Shown piece after piece: positions 63,853-64,000 of a DNA stretch of 64,000 nucleotides. The notes under the pieces are model-generated. The model had not been told where the DNA came from and did no database searches. It saw nothing but the letters and a program-made list of their open reading frames with translations. The number at the start of each line of letters is the position of its first letter. The first letter of the stretch is position 1. Source of the stretch: Tridacna crocea (taxonomy: Eukaryota; Mollusca; Bivalvia; Cardiida; Cardiidae); the NCBI GenBank assembly GCA_943736015.1, contig OX031065.1, positions 43,696,992 to 43,760,991 on the forward strand, given 5' to 3'. The translations under genes were made by a program, and so were the position numbers.

Positions 63853-64000
63853 TTAACCCTTTACCAAACGACAAAATTTAAGACTGGTCCAAATTGAAAG
63901 CACTTGCAGACGACGAAATAAACATAACTCAAAAACTGAAATTTGTTTCTAGCAGGGTAGAAAAACATTGTGGGACAAAGGGAAATGCTGGTAACAAGCA
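63853..64000 (-). mobile_element. TTAA palindromic MITE, cut by window end
   Basis: TTAACCCTTTACCAAACGAC (63853-63856), GACTGGTCCAAATTGAAAGC, AGGGTAGAAAAACATTGTGG and GCTGGTAACAAGCA at the edge. The second half lies beyond the window. Confidence 0.8.

Noticed and set aside
1-64000. Search for retroviral, LTR, Polinton or other virus-derived remains
   Set aside because: No reverse transcriptase, integrase, capsid, polymerase-B or LTR pairs were recognised by eye on either strand.
1-64000. A defence, biosynthetic or other multi-gene system
   Set aside because: Apart from two broken mariner transposases and one candidate terminal exon, no protein-coding family is recognisable; the window is dominated by non-autonomous repeats.

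Overview
This looks like AT-rich, intron-poor-to-gene-empty euaryotic DNA, most likely from a bivalve mollusc. The basis is the repeat content: long interspersed elements that open with AACAAGAG plus a GGCC-type hairpin, carry internal tandem units of about 155-170 bp, and close with GACGGACGACGG-type sequence, a hairpin and GAGCTAAAAA. This matches the known design of bivalve 'pearl' and Helentron-associated non-autonomous elements. A GC-rich palindromic family at 14069-14337 and 28701-28933 recalls repeats I associate with heterodont bivalves such as Dreissena, but species assignment is a guess. I see no prokaryotic-style operons, no rRNA, no functional tRNA, no CRISPR array and no retrovirus, LTR or Polinton remains.

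Layout. 1-8.7 kb: three tandem-unit Helentron-like elements (1346-2565, 3380-4241, 5315-6920), a different family at 7006-8660 and a related 3' end near 4550. 9-16 kb: palindromic MITEs, a Helentron-like element with nine 155-bp units (10732-12200), a perfect 35-bp-arm hairpin (12671-12745) and a doubly palindromic GC-rich MITE. 16.7-19.9 kb: two more Helentron-like elements, one split by a 537-bp MITE with an 11-bp target duplication. 20-30 kb: many copies of a 230-bp palindromic MITE bounded by TTAA, plus a dead mariner (22957-24285). 30-34 kb: a 1.5-kb inverted-repeat element with a second palindrome nested in it, and a 32-bp minisatellite. 34.7-35.8 kb: another Helentron-like element. 36-50 kb: the densest field of TTAA MITEs, often chained end to end through one shared TTAA, plus a 37-bp minisatellite and one convincing host-like terminal exon (38215-38360). 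50-57.6 kb: Helentron-like copies with nested insertions. 57.7-60.1 kb: hairpins and a second dead mariner on the minus strand. 61-64 kb: another palindrome, a 49-bp satellite born inside a Helentron-like element, and two more TTAA MITEs.

How it fits together. Almost everything here is non-autonomous transposon DNA whose enzymes must come from elsewhere. Only two transposase genes are visible and both are broken. Short open frames throughout are mostly translations of MITE palindromes or tandem units. The only sequence I would call host coding is the 48-codon last exon at 38215-38360, whose product would be the tyrosine-bearing C-terminal tail of an unidentified, possibly membrane, protein; its other exons are not recognised here. 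The most promising novelty is structural: matched family-specific ends in the Helentron-like elements, TTAA-sharing MITE chains, satellite birth inside a transposon, and very tight-looped perfect hairpins.
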